A program made the position numbers and the translations under genes. Positions 10,783 to 18,951 of a DNA stretch of 64,000 nucleotides are shown one piece after another (positions within the stretch are counted from its first letter, which is position 1; every line of letters starts with the position of its first letter). The notes under the pieces are model-generated. The model searched no databases, had not been told where the DNA came from, and saw nothing but the letters and a program-made list of their open reading frames with translations. The DNA is from Paenibacillus albus (GTDB lineage Bacteria; Bacillota; Bacilli; Paenibacillales; Paenibacillaceae). The stretch is taken from the NCBI RefSeq assembly GCF_003952225.1, contig NZ_CP034437.1, forward strand, positions 2,556,501 to 2,620,500. The letters run 5' to 3'.

Positions 10783-11913
10783 ATGCAAAATGCAGTACGT
10801 TTAACTGAACCAACTCCAATCTACTCGTCATCAAACGATCATTGGGATCCGATTATATCCTTGCGGGAGCATGGTCGCCATGTCCTGACAAGCGTAGAGA
10901 TGACCATGTCTAATCTGTGCAATATGCGCTGTGAGCATTGTGCCGTTGGAGACACGCTCGTCATGAGTGAACCGGCGAAGCTGCCGCTCGATCAGATGCT
11001 GCGCAGACTTGATGAAGTGGAGCATTTGAAGACGATCAGCATCACCGGCGGAGAGCCGACCTTCTCGTCTCGCACGGTGAAGGAGTATATTATACCGCTA
11101 TTGAAATACGCGCGGAGCCGCGGCTTGTCCTCCCAGATCAACTCCAACATCACGCTTGATTACAGTCGCTATGAGGAGATTGCTCCATACCTCGACGTCA
11201 TGCATATCTCGTTTAACTATACAAACAGCGATGATTTTCACGAAATCGGATTTGCGAAGAGCGGACACCCGGTTCCCAAGGAAACGGCTGCGCGGATGTA
11301 CGAGCGGATGATCGACAATGCTCGCCGTCTCAGCGATGGCGGACTGTTCGTCTCTGCGGAATCCATGATTAACTATCGCACGTATAACAAAATGCCCGAG
11401 ATTCACAAGCTAATCCTCGAGATGGGCTGCAAACGCCATGAGGTTCACCCGATGTATCCAAGCGCGTTCGCTGCAGATCTGCCGGTCATTACGCCTGCTC
11501 AAATGCGCGACGCGGTTAACGACTTGCTCGATAGCCGCGACCCATCCGTCTGGATGCTGTTCGGTACACTGCCGTTCTACTATTGCAATGAGGATGCAGA
11601 GGATCGTAAGCTGCTTCAGCGCCTGGCATCCGAGCGGCTCGTGACTGTTCGGAACGATCCGGATGGCCGTAACCGGCTGAACGTCAATCTGTTTACAGGC
11701 GATGTGTTCGTAACGGACTTCTCCGACGTGCCGGCATTCGGCAACATTGGAACCGATAAACTGGACGAATTGTTCGGGCGATGGCTTGCACATCCGCTTG
11801 CGCGCAGCGTGGACTGTCATTGTCCGGCTGCCGCTTGTTGTGGACCGAATCTGCTTGTGAAAGATATGTATTATCGGGACGTGGATTTCGGTACTCGTCA
11901 AGCTATGCTGTAG
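10783..11913 (+). CDS. yfkAB: YfkAB radical SAM protein
   Basis: This 376-residue radical SAM enzyme matches the Bacillus YfkA/YfkB type, here as one chain. The SAM-cluster motif is CNMRCEHC (CxxxCxxC) near residue 46, followed by ITGGEPTFS. The C-terminal signature DCHCPAAACC gives the CxCxxxxC motif that defines the family and probably binds a second cluster. The substrate is unknown. The start ATG 10783 has a modest AGGTG upstream. It is followed after 79 bases by a CBS membrane protein, without a terminator between. Confidence 0.85.
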   Translation: MQNAVRLTEPTPIYSSSNDHWDPIISLREHGRHVLTSVEMTMSNLCNMRCEHCAVGDTLVMSEPAKLPLDQMLRRLDEVEHLKTISITGGEPTFSSRTVKEYIIPLLKYARSRGLSSQINSNITLDYSRYEEIAPYLDVMHISFNYTNSDDFHEIGFAKSGHPVPKETAARMYERMIDNARRLSDGGLFVSAESMINYRTYNKMPEIHKLILEMGCKRHEVHPMYPSAFAADLPVITPAQMRDAVNDLLDSRDPSVWMLFGTLPFYYCNEDAEDRKLLQRLASERLVTVRNDPDGRNRLNVNLFTGDVFVTDFSDVPAFGNIGTDKLDELFGRWLAHPLARSVDCHCPAAACCGPNLLVKDMYYRDVDFGTRQAML

Positions 11914-11992
11914 AAGCGATCGAAAACGCGAAAGCGATGGTGGCACAAACACCGGCAGCTTGCTTGCTGGGTGAGAGGAGCGTGCAAACGCT

Positions 11993-13348
11993 GTGCATGA
12001 ATTTGAATTCGGTAAGATTGTACTCAATGTTTGTATTGTCCTTTTTCTTGTATTGCTAAACGGTTTCTTCGTTGCGGCGGAATTCTCGCTTGTCAAAGTG
12101 CGGCAATCCCGCTTGACACAGCTGTCCAATGAAGGGCATACGCGCGCTAAATACGCGCTGACAGTAAACAAAAAGCTGGACGCTTATCTATCCGCGACCC
12201 AGTTCGGAATTACGCTCGCATCGCTTGCGCTTGGTTGGGTAGGCGAGCCGGCCATTACAGATCTTATCGTTGAACCCATCTTCGCTGCTGTCGGACTGTC
12301 AGACGGACCGGTTATGCACACCATATCGGTCGCAATCGGCTTCTTGGTTATTACCTTCCTACATATCGTGCTTGGTGAGCTAGCGCCGAAGTCGCTTGCG
12401 ATTCAGAAGTCCGAAGCGACGTCACTTTGGCTGTCGATGCCTCTGCTCTACTTTTACCGGATGTTCCTTCCGTTTATTTGGGCGCTGAACGGCTCGGCGA
12501 ATGCATTGCTGCGCTTCATCGGGGTCGAGCCGGCAAGCGAGCATGATTCCGCACATACCGAGGAAGAAATTCGAATTCTGATGGATCAGAGCGCGAAGAG
12601 CGGCATAATTAACAAAGAAGAGCTGCAGCTGTTCGATAATATATTCGAGTTCTCTGACCGGCTTGCACGCGAGGTCATGCTGCCGCGTACCGATATGGAC
12701 TGCCTGTATGCAGACCAATCTTTTGCCGATAATATGAAGCATGTGTATGCGACGAAGCATACACGTTATCCGGTCTGCGTGGAGGATAAGGATCAATTGA
12801 TCGGCTTCGTACATATTACGGATCTGCTGACAGCGGATCCGGATGAAGAATTATCGCTGCGCCAATTTCTACGTCCGATATTGAATGTGCCGGAATCGAT
12901 GGAGATTAGCCATGTGCTGAAGCTTATGCAGCGCAAGCACTCGCAGCTAGCGATCGTTGTCGACGAGTACGGCGGTACCGCAGGCATGTTGACGACGGAG
13001 TCGATTCTTGAAGAAATTGTCGGCGAAATTCATGACGAATTTGATAATGAACAACCGAATGTTGTCGTGAATGGCGACATCACTTCGGTAGACGGCCGGA
13101 TGTTGATCGAAGAGATGAACGATCTATTCAATCTGGATATTGAAGATGATGATGTGGATACTATCGGTGGCTGGCTGTTCACGAAGCTGGAAGGCAATCC
13201 TGTCGTCGGCAAGAAGATCATGACTGGCGGGTATGTATTTGAAGTGGCAGAGAGTGAACGACTGCGCGTGCTGCGCGTCCACATTTACGCTGCACCAAAG
13301 GAAGCGGAGCAGGATGGCGCCGCTGCTGAGGAGCAAGAACAGGAATAA
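11993..13348 (+). CDS. DUF21/CBS/CorC hemolysin-family membrane protein
   Basis: This 451-residue protein has the three-part layout of the CorB/C (HlyC, YrkA/YhdP) family. The N-terminal DUF21 membrane domain (about 1-200) has NGFFVAAEFSLVKVR and the LGWVGEP segment. Two CBS domains follow (about 215-345; VMLPRTDMDCLY, VVDEYGGTAGMLT), then a CorC/HlyC transporter-associated domain (about 360-435). The family is linked to Mg2+ or other cation export; no haemolytic role is implied. The start is GTG 11993 behind GAGAGGAG, with slightly long spacing. The C-terminus is acidic (EQDGAAAEEQEQE). A terminator follows. Confidence 0.88.
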   Translation: MHEFEFGKIVLNVCIVLFLVLLNGFFVAAEFSLVKVRQSRLTQLSNEGHTRAKYALTVNKKLDAYLSATQFGITLASLALGWVGEPAITDLIVEPIFAAVGLSDGPVMHTISVAIGFLVITFLHIVLGELAPKSLAIQKSEATSLWLSMPLLYFYRMFLPFIWALNGSANALLRFIGVEPASEHDSAHTEEEIRILMDQSAKSGIINKEELQLFDNIFEFSDRLAREVMLPRTDMDCLYADQSFADNMKHVYATKHTRYPVCVEDKDQLIGFVHITDLLTADPDEELSLRQFLRPILNVPESMEISHVLKLMQRKHSQLAIVVDEYGGTAGMLTTESILEEIVGEIHDEFDNEQPNVVVNGDITSVDGRMLIEEMNDLFNLDIEDDDVDTIGGWLFTKLEGNPVVGKKIMTGGYVFEVAESERLRVLRVHIYAAPKEAEQDGAAAEEQEQE

Positions 13349-13362
13349 TGTTGCGAGTCTGT

Positions 13363-13391
13363 GCCTGGTTATCGGGTACAGGCTTTTTTTT
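13363..13391 (+). terminator. Terminator after CBS membrane protein
   Basis: GCCTG (13363-13367) pairs with CAGGC (13379-13383) and is followed by eight T. The stem is short and the loop is 11 bases, so strength is uncertain. Confidence 0.65.
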
Positions 13392-13521
13392 GTTCATGTG
13401 GAGTTAAGTATTACCCGGGAAATCATTTAATGAATCGAAATGGAACTAAAGCTGGGCGAGTGTCATATATTTGAGAAATGAAGCTTTGCTTAAGAAGCGC
13501 ATTGTGAGGAGGAGTACACAG

Positions 13522-13755
13522 GTGAATGTGACGAAGCAAACGCGCGAGTGGTATCCTTTTGTCGGCCCATTTGACCCTTGTCCGCCTAAGTATGTGAAGT
13601 CTTATTCCGTTCCACCCAATCAGTTTATTCCGTATCAGCCAATGAACTTGCCGCAATTTCCGCTCGCTGATGCCTTGAGGCTCGGCACGCTCTGGCCTGC
13701 ATTGTTTAGCCCGTACGAGTCCAAATGCAGGCCGACGGAGGGGAATAACGGATGA
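13522..13755 (+). CDS. cotJA: CotJA spore coat protein
   Basis: This 77-residue protein is rich in proline and aromatics with a WYPFVGPFDPCPP segment typical of CotJA, a mother-cell spore coat component. The start GTG 13522 follows a strong GAGGAGGAG 7 bases upstream; the in-frame ATG at 13471 has no ribosome site. The stop overlaps the cotJB ATG (ATGA). It is the first gene of the cotJABC operon, which in Bacillus is transcribed by sigma-E. I could not find a convincing sigma-E promoter here. Confidence 0.9.
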   Translation: MNVTKQTREWYPFVGPFDPCPPKYVKSYSVPPNQFIPYQPMNLPQFPLADALRLGTLWPALFSPYESKCRPTEGNNG

Positions 13756-14015
13756 ATAAGAAACTGGACGAGAATTATTACAAGAAGCTCCTAGAGCTGC
13801 AGCAGCTGGATTTTGCGCTGGTTGAGCTGACCTTATACCTCGATACACATCCGAATGATCTCCAGGCGTTGCAGCAGTTTAATCAACTGGCCCAGCAGCG
13901 GCAGCAATGTGCGACACAGTTCGAGATGGAATTTGGACCGCTTATGCAATTCGGGCACAGTTTCTCCAAATACCCTTGGCAATGGGTCGAAAGCCCTTGG
14001 CCTTGGCAAGTTTAA
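13752..14015 (+). CDS. cotJB: CotJB spore coat protein
   Basis: This 87-residue CotJB-family protein starts with a charged helix (YYKKLLELQQLDFALVELTL) and has the conserved LDTHPND motif followed by aromatic-rich PWQWVESPWPW at the C-terminus. Its start overlaps the cotJA stop by four bases, so it is translationally coupled. CotJB is a coat component of unknown biochemical role that assembles together with CotJC. Confidence 0.92.
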   Translation: MNKKLDENYYKKLLELQQLDFALVELTLYLDTHPNDLQALQQFNQLAQQRQQCATQFEMEFGPLMQFGHSFSKYPWQWVESPWPWQV

Positions 14016-14042
14016 GCGCGAACGAAGGGGAGGCGCTGCCGC

Positions 14043-14612
14043 ATGTGGATTTATGAGAAGAAGCTGCAATACCCGGTTAGGGTCAGCAAATGCGATCCTC
14101 GGGTCGCTCGCTATCTAGTCGAGCAGTACGGCGGGGCAGACGGCGAGCTGTCTGCGGCACTACGTTACTTAAATCAACGGTATTCGATACCGGATAAAGT
14201 TATTGGCTTACTTACGGACATTGGCACAGAGGAATTCGCCCATTTAGAGATGATAGCGACGATGATCTACAAGCTGACAAAAGACGCGACGCCAAGGCAG
14301 TTGGAGGAAGCCGGACTTGGCTCGAATTATGTCAACCACGATAATGGACTGTTCTACGCCAATTCTGCCGGTGTGCCGTGGACGGCTGCATATATCGGCA
14401 CGAAAGGCGATCCGCTCGCCGACTTGTACGAGGATATTGCGGCGGAGGAAAAAGCGCGTGCGACGTATCAATGGATTATCGATATGACCGACGACGTGGA
14501 TTTGCAGGATGGATTGAAATTTCTCCGTGAGCGGGAAATTGTGCATGCGATGCGGTTCAAGGAAGCTGTCGAGATACTGAAGGCGGATCGAGACACGAAA
14601 AAAGTGTTCTAA
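14043..14612 (+). CDS. cotJC: CotJC manganese-catalase-like coat protein
   Basis: This 189-residue four-helix ferritin-like protein of the Mn-catalase family sits in the spore coat. Metal-ligand residues are visible in the TEEFAHLEM helix and in the AAEEKARATY and REREIVHAMRF helices (E and E-x-x-H pairs). It begins MWIYEKKLQYPVRV as CotJC does. The RBS is GGGGAGG. It follows cotJB by 27 bases and ends just before a terminator. Catalase activity is inferred from the family. Confidence 0.93.
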   Translation: MWIYEKKLQYPVRVSKCDPRVARYLVEQYGGADGELSAALRYLNQRYSIPDKVIGLLTDIGTEEFAHLEMIATMIYKLTKDATPRQLEEAGLGSNYVNHDNGLFYANSAGVPWTAAYIGTKGDPLADLYEDIAAEEKARATYQWIIDMTDDVDLQDGLKFLREREIVHAMRFKEAVEILKADRDTKKVF

Positions 14613-14633
14613 TGGGTCAGGTAGAGGGCAGAC

Positions 14634-14667
14634 AGCTGGCGTGCCATTACGGTATGCTGGCTTTTTT
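14634..14667 (+). terminator. Terminator of cotJABC
   Basis: A 12-pair stem (AGCTGGCGTGCC, 14634-14645, with GGTATGCTGGCT, 14651-14662) uses several G-T pairs around a five-base loop and is followed by a T run. Confidence 0.75.
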
Positions 14668-14789
14668 GTCGTGCGCGAAATCTCAAAGATTATGTAAAAT
14701 TTTATGCATGGCTGAAACTTTTCGGAGAGAGATGGCGTCTACATGGTACGAACATTACTTGAATTATGGAAATGAGGCAGCTTTCATAG

Positions 14790-15956
14790 ATGGAAACGAA
14801 TTTACCTGCACGAAGCAGAACGGGATCTTCCTCTGTTCCGCCAAGAAGAACGAATCCCCCGCAGACACCTTTTGCTAAACGGCTTAAGCGGATCGTCAAA
14901 GGTGTCGCAATTACTGCAACGGTGTTGTTCATGCTTGGCATTGGAGGCATTATCTGGATGTTTATTACGCCTTCAGGCAACAATTTTCGCTATTTGATCG
15001 CGGATACGCTAATTACGACGCAGCATCGTTATTTGGCCAAATATATTATTGGACAGCATGAGCTCGACGGACGAGTGAAAGCCTACCAGAACCGCTTCGA
15101 TGCTATGGGTGAAGAGCGGGATACGCATCAGATTAACCCTTCTGCAGGAGAGCAGTCAGGTACGGACAGCGGTGCATCAGAGCAGGAGAAGCCGCTCGTG
15201 GAGATTGAGAAGATTTCCGGGCATGGATACAGCGGCTACGTCATGACCGTCAATGATCCGAAGAAAATTCGCATCGGTGTGCCGGAGAAGGCGGGCAGAG
15301 GCGAACGGGTGCTGAGCATGGTTCAGCGGACCGGTGCGATTGCGGGCGTGAACGGCGGAGGCTTCGCTGATCCGAATTGGCAGGGGAACGGCTTTCAACC
15401 GATTGGAATCGTGATGTCGGGCGGAGAGCTGTTCTACAGCGACCTGGGCAAGTCGCGTTCTACCCAAGTCGTCGGGCTCGATAAAGAAGGTAAAATGGTC
15501 GCTGGCCGCTATTCGCTAGCCGAGCTGCAGAAGCTTGGCGTGCAGGAAGCGGTGACGTTCCAGCCGCGCATTATCGTCAACGGCAAAGGACTGATTAAGA
15601 ACGCCGCAGACGGCTGGGGCATTGCGCCAAGAACGGCGATGGGTCAAAGGGAGGACGGTGCCATTCTGTTCGTCGTCATCGACGGCCGCCAGCCGGGCCA
15701 CAGCATCGGAGCTAACTTATACGATGTGCAAAATATTATGCTCTCGCATGGCGCAGTCATCGCCGCGAACCTCGACGGCGGTTCCTCCACGATGCTCGTG
15801 AAGGACGGTGAGGTGCTGAACAAGCCGTCAACGAAGAGCAGCGAGGGCCGGTACTTGCCGTCGGCATGGCTTGTGTTCGAGCATCCGGAGCAGGCGGTTA
15901 TCTCGAATGTGTGGGCGGGATTGAAGCCGGGGGATATTGATCCGGGGAAATGGTAG
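14790..15956 (+). CDS. Membrane-anchored phosphodiester glycosidase domain protein
   Basis: This 388-residue protein has a short basic cytoplasmic tail, one membrane helix (about 38-59) and a large extracellular part. Residues about 170-380 form a NAGPA/DUF2233 domain (GVNGGGFADPNWQGNG, AANLDGGSSTMLV), the fold of the N-acetylglucosamine-1-phosphodiester alpha-N-acetylglucosaminidase family. In bacteria such proteins are linked to cell-wall glycan metabolism. The linker before the domain is acidic and Ser/Gly-rich. The ribosome site is weak (TGAGG). It stands alone between cotJC and a repeat-rich gap. Confidence 0.82.
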   Translation: METNLPARSRTGSSSVPPRRTNPPQTPFAKRLKRIVKGVAITATVLFMLGIGGIIWMFITPSGNNFRYLIADTLITTQHRYLAKYIIGQHELDGRVKAYQNRFDAMGEERDTHQINPSAGEQSGTDSGASEQEKPLVEIEKISGHGYSGYVMTVNDPKKIRIGVPEKAGRGERVLSMVQRTGAIAGVNGGGFADPNWQGNGFQPIGIVMSGGELFYSDLGKSRSTQVVGLDKEGKMVAGRYSLAELQKLGVQEAVTFQPRIIVNGKGLIKNAADGWGIAPRTAMGQREDGAILFVVIDGRQPGHSIGANLYDVQNIMLSHGAVIAANLDGGSSTMLVKDGEVLNKPSTKSSEGRYLPSAWLVFEHPEQAVISNVWAGLKPGDIDPGKW

Positions 15957-16219
15957 AGCTAACGGAAGAGAGCGGGGCTAACGGGCTAACTGGCGCTGAA
16001 CGCGACGGGAGTCAACGGGAGCTAAAGAGTGCTAACGGACACCAGACGCCTTATTTGGAGCAAATGGCTCGTTTCTAGAATGTAACGGATCACAGCGACG
16101 CTATTTCGGCGAAAGCAGCCTTTTTAGGCTGTTGAAGCAGCGAATAGGGCTTCTGGAGTCCGTTACATTTTTTTGTGGGCTGATTTTGAACGAATAAGGT
16201 TTGTACGATCCGTTAGCCG
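15957..16219. repeat. TAACGGA repeat cluster in intergenic gap
   Basis: This non-coding stretch carries TAACGG at 15960, 15979, 16033 and 16083 and the reverse complement CCGTTA at 16160 and 16210. The last four form two nested inverted pairs. Each is followed inward, after 15-20 bases, by a TATT-containing block, so a unit of about 30 bases is present twice in each direction. The inner pair (TGTAACGGA 16081-16089 with TCCGTTACA 16159-16167) encloses a CAGCCT/AGGCTG hairpin and is followed by seven T, so it may end transcription of the upstream gene. From 16220 to 16379 I see only the promoter at 16330. Confidence 0.7.
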
Positions 16220-16329
16220 AGAGAGCAGTGGCTGGTTGGCGGAGGAGAGCCAGTGGTGAGAGGCGGTCGATGCTCAATTTGCAGAACGGGGCAGTCTATA
16301 CGACAGACTGATGGTCAGCCTTGCGAGTC

Positions 16330-16359
16330 TTGCACCTCTGGCTTCTTTTCCAGTATGAT
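16330..16359 (+). promoter_or_regulatory. Sigma-A-like promoter of the HAD gene
   Basis: TTGCAC (16330-16335), an 18-base spacer and TATGAT (16354-16359) lie just upstream of the HAD phosphatase gene. The leader would be only about 15-30 bases. Confidence 0.5.
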
Positions 16360-16379
16360 AAAATGCAATAAATGGTGAA

Positions 16380-17075
16380 ATGGGGTTTGTTCCGTTGAGC
16401 AGCTTGGGGCAGTTAGCGAGACCAGAAGCAATAATTTTTGATATGGACGGTACGTTGTTTGAGACCGATACGCTGCTTGTTCACGTACATGAGCGGATCT
16501 TCGAGACGCTTCGCAAAGAGGGGCTGTACATGCAGCCTACTCCGCCGGTGGAGAAGCTGCTCGCGTGTCTCGGCATGCTGCTTGAAGATATTTGGCGCAA
16601 AGTGATGCCCGATGCCTCGGAGGCAGCGCAGCGCCGAGCGGACGAGCTCATGCTGCAATATGAGCTGGAAGGACTCGCGGCTGGCGAGGGCAGTCTCTAT
16701 CCGCATGTGGAGGAGACGCTGCGGCAGTTGAATGAACGTGGGTTTAAGCTGTTCGTCGCGAGCAACGGGCTGGAGAAGTACGTGAAAGAGGTAGCGAGCC
16801 ACAAGGGCATCGCAGCGCTGTTCGATGGCTTGTACAGCGCAGGCGAGTACGGCACCGCTTCGAAGGTTCAGCTTGTCGCGCGGCTGATGGCCGATCACGG
16901 CGTTACTTCCGCCTGGATGGTCGGTGACCGCTCCTCGGATGTGGAAGCGGGTAAAGGCAATGGCTTACAGGTCGTAGGCTGTGCCTACGCCGTCTATGGG
17001 CGCCAGGAGGAGCTGCAGGGCTCCGATGCGCTGATCAGCGACTTCCGTCAGCTGCTGGAGCTGGCGGGGGAGTAG
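16380..17075 (+). CDS. HAD-superfamily phosphatase
   Basis: This 231-residue HAD hydrolase has the nucleophile motif DMDGT with D21 as the expected nucleophile, motif II FVASNG and motif IV GDRSSDVEAGK. An alpha-helical cap lies between residues about 30 and 110. The layout is that of phosphoglycolate phosphatase/PpaX-type enzymes, but the substrate cannot be told. The start is uncertain: ATG 16380 has little ribosome site, while TTG 16395 has GGGG at a good distance. It converges with the YheC/YheD operon, with a shared terminator between. Confidence 0.82.
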   Translation: MGFVPLSSLGQLARPEAIIFDMDGTLFETDTLLVHVHERIFETLRKEGLYMQPTPPVEKLLACLGMLLEDIWRKVMPDASEAAQRRADELMLQYELEGLAAGEGSLYPHVEETLRQLNERGFKLFVASNGLEKYVKEVASHKGIAALFDGLYSAGEYGTASKVQLVARLMADHGVTSAWMVGDRSSDVEAGKGNGLQVVGCAYAVYGRQEELQGSDALISDFRQLLELAGE

Positions 17076-17104
17076 GCTGGGCTCACAACCGCAATGCACA
17101 ACAA

Positions 17105-17145
17105 CAGAGAACCCACCATTCTCACTAGGAAGGTGGGTTTCTCTG
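17105..17145. terminator. Terminator between HAD gene and YheC/D operon
   Basis: CAGAGAACCCACC pairs with GGTGGGTTTCTCTG with one bulged base, forming a long stem over a roughly 12-base loop. It lies between two convergent genes and probably serves both. T tracts are short. Confidence 0.7.
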
Positions 17146-17148
17146 TGC

Positions 17149-18279
17149 TTAGTCATAGGTCGACGGGACGAGCTTCTCTTTCCGTCGTTTTTTTTGTTCG
17201 TACAGCCAGATGGCGTATTCAAGCGGCCTGATGATAGCCGTCCGGTAGGTGTCGCGTTCACCGGCTTGGATGAACACTTCGCGAGCTGGCTTCGGGTTGA
17301 CCTCGAGCAGCCAGATTTGGCCCTTGCGGTCAATTGCAAGGTCGAGCGCAAGCTCGCATAGGCGGCCATAGGACTGCTCCAGAAATTCGGCGATTTCGAC
17401 GCCGAGCAGCTCTGCTCGCGCCATGATGTCTTGCGTGGCTTTATCGTCCTTGATCCACTCGCTGAGCAGCTCTTTCATTCGGATCGCTTGCCCGCCGCCG
17501 TGCAGATTGGACGTGATGCTGCGAGAAGCGCCGATCCGGCCGGCACAACCGGTTACCTCCCATTCGCCTAGCCCATTTTTCTGCACGAGCATCCGGTAGT
17601 CATGGACACGCCCGTTCGGAAGCTTCAGCTGGATGCCCTGCTGCACGAGGTAGTTATTATCCTTCAGATTCCAAGATGACAGCCTGCTCTGAATGCTGGA
17701 GAGCGCGACCCGCTGCGGCGACACGATCCGGCGATCCTGGTCACGGCCTTGAATCGAGTAGCTGGCTCCTTGTTTCTCAATCCGAAGAATGCCGCGGCCG
17801 CCGGTGCCGTTAATCGGCTTTAAGTAGACGAGAGGATACTTGCGGATCATCTCCATCAAGTCATTCGAGCTCTCATACAAGCGCGTTTGAGGCAGATGCT
17901 CCTTGAAAACCTCTTCCTTGCGCATGGTTTTGTAAACCGTCCATTTGTTGCGAAGCACGCGGTTAAGAAAGGTGAGATGCCCGTACTTCCTGCGAAAATT
18001 ACTCAGCTCCACGAAACGATGGCTCTTCTGAATTCGGCACCGATCATAGATCATGTGCGGAAAAGAACGCCATCTTCGCGTCCAGCTCTGCGTTGCAGCA
18101 TCATACATATGTGCGTTAATCCGGTTCTGCGCATAGTTCACGTCAGAAGGCGTAAATACGAACACCTCAAGGCCGAGCTTCTTTCCTGAAATGATCATCT
18201 TCTGATAGACAGGCCTCTCCTCGAGCAGGCCATTGTCATTGAGATAGAGGGTTAGGATGCCGAGAACCGGCTGACCCAT
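17149..18279 (-). CDS. YheC/YheD-family ATP-grasp protein (short form)
   Basis: This 376-residue protein is of the spore-coat-associated ATP-grasp family, which by fold should join a carboxylate to an amine or similar using ATP; no substrate is known. It lacks the N-terminal barrel of YheD and begins directly with GQPVLGILTLYL. The ATP-binding loop is YLKPINGTGGRGI, and the catalytic C-terminal motif WLLEVNPKPAR keeps the E-x-N metal ligands. ATG 18279 follows AGGAGGAG. It is the last gene of the operon, 98 bases after the acetyltransferase gene, and is less like the other short copies. Confidence 0.85.
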   Translation of the reverse strand: MGQPVLGILTLYLNDNGLLEERPVYQKMIISGKKLGLEVFVFTPSDVNYAQNRINAHMYDAATQSWTRRWRSFPHMIYDRCRIQKSHRFVELSNFRRKYGHLTFLNRVLRNKWTVYKTMRKEEVFKEHLPQTRLYESSNDLMEMIRKYPLVYLKPINGTGGRGILRIEKQGASYSIQGRDQDRRIVSPQRVALSSIQSRLSSWNLKDNNYLVQQGIQLKLPNGRVHDYRMLVQKNGLGEWEVTGCAGRIGASRSITSNLHGGGQAIRMKELLSEWIKDDKATQDIMARAELLGVEIAEFLEQSYGRLCELALDLAIDRKGQIWLLEVNPKPAREVFIQAGERDTYRTAIIRPLEYAIWLYEQKKRRKEKLVPSTYD

Positions 18280-18377
18280 AATAACTCCTCCTAAACATTT
18301 TTGCATTCGTTACCGAAGGTGGAGTGACAAGCTCACTACCGAAGCGTGGGGCTTAATCTTGCTCTAGCCGCGCAGCT

Positions 18378-18854
18378 CTAGCTCTCAAACCGAAGCGTCG
18401 GCTTCCCTGTTGGTCCGATATGAAGGCTGACCGCCTTCATGCCGGCACGGAAGCACATGTTCATGCTTGACGGGTTATCGGCAGCAACCGCGCAAGTAAG
18501 GCGCCCGAGGCGCCGATGCAACGCCGCAAGCAGCGCGCTTCCGGCGCCTTGGCCGCGAAATTCCGGCGAGACGACGACGAAGCAGGCACTCTCGCCGCCG
18601 TCCTCCGCGAAAGCGACGGCGGCGAGCTTGCCGCTTATCACCGCGATGGCAATCGCCGCTTCAGCGCCTGCTTCGCCACCGCCACTGCCGCCACTACTGG
18701 CCGCTCGGCTTGCCGCAAGCCGCGCCGGAGCAAGCCCCTGAAGCGCAGCGAGCGCTGCGGTCGTAATCCGTTTATCTCCGTACCGATACAGAAAACGAGT
18801 GATCTTCTCTTTCGATGCCGACCACTGGGACGGCGACAACAGCTTTACTTTCAC
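18378..18854 (-). CDS. GNAT N-acetyltransferase in the YheC/D operon
   Basis: This protein of about 158 residues has the GNAT acetyl-CoA loop VSPEFRGQGAGSALL (R/Q-x-x-G-x-G) and a typical C-terminal NPSSMNMCFRAGMKAV segment. A Gly/Ala/Ser-rich stretch (SSGGSGGGEAGAEAA) interrupts the N-terminal half and coincides with very G+C-rich DNA. GTG 18854 is chosen because AAGGAG lies 11 bases upstream; an earlier GTG at 18890 has none. Lying between two ATP-grasp genes on the same strand, it may acetylate the product or a substrate of those enzymes. That link is inference only. Confidence 0.75.
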   Translation of the reverse strand: MKVKLLSPSQWSASKEKITRFLYRYGDKRITTAALAALQGLAPARLAASRAASSGGSGGGEAGAEAAIAIAVISGKLAAVAFAEDGGESACFVVVSPEFRGQGAGSALLAALHRRLGRLTCAVAADNPSSMNMCFRAGMKAVSLHIGPTGKPTLRFES

Positions 18855-18951
18855 GGGGGAACTCACTCCTTGCGTGCACGTTGCCCGCACCTAAAGCGCA
18901 TGATCCCCATCGCACTAGAGCAACAAATCGCGACCCGCCCGATGCTGTCTG

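Noticed and set aside
13442-13471. Possible sigma-E promoter of cotJ (CATATATT at 13464)
   Set aside because: The -10 is fair, but no kmATATT-like -35 lies 14-15 bases upstream, so I did not list it.
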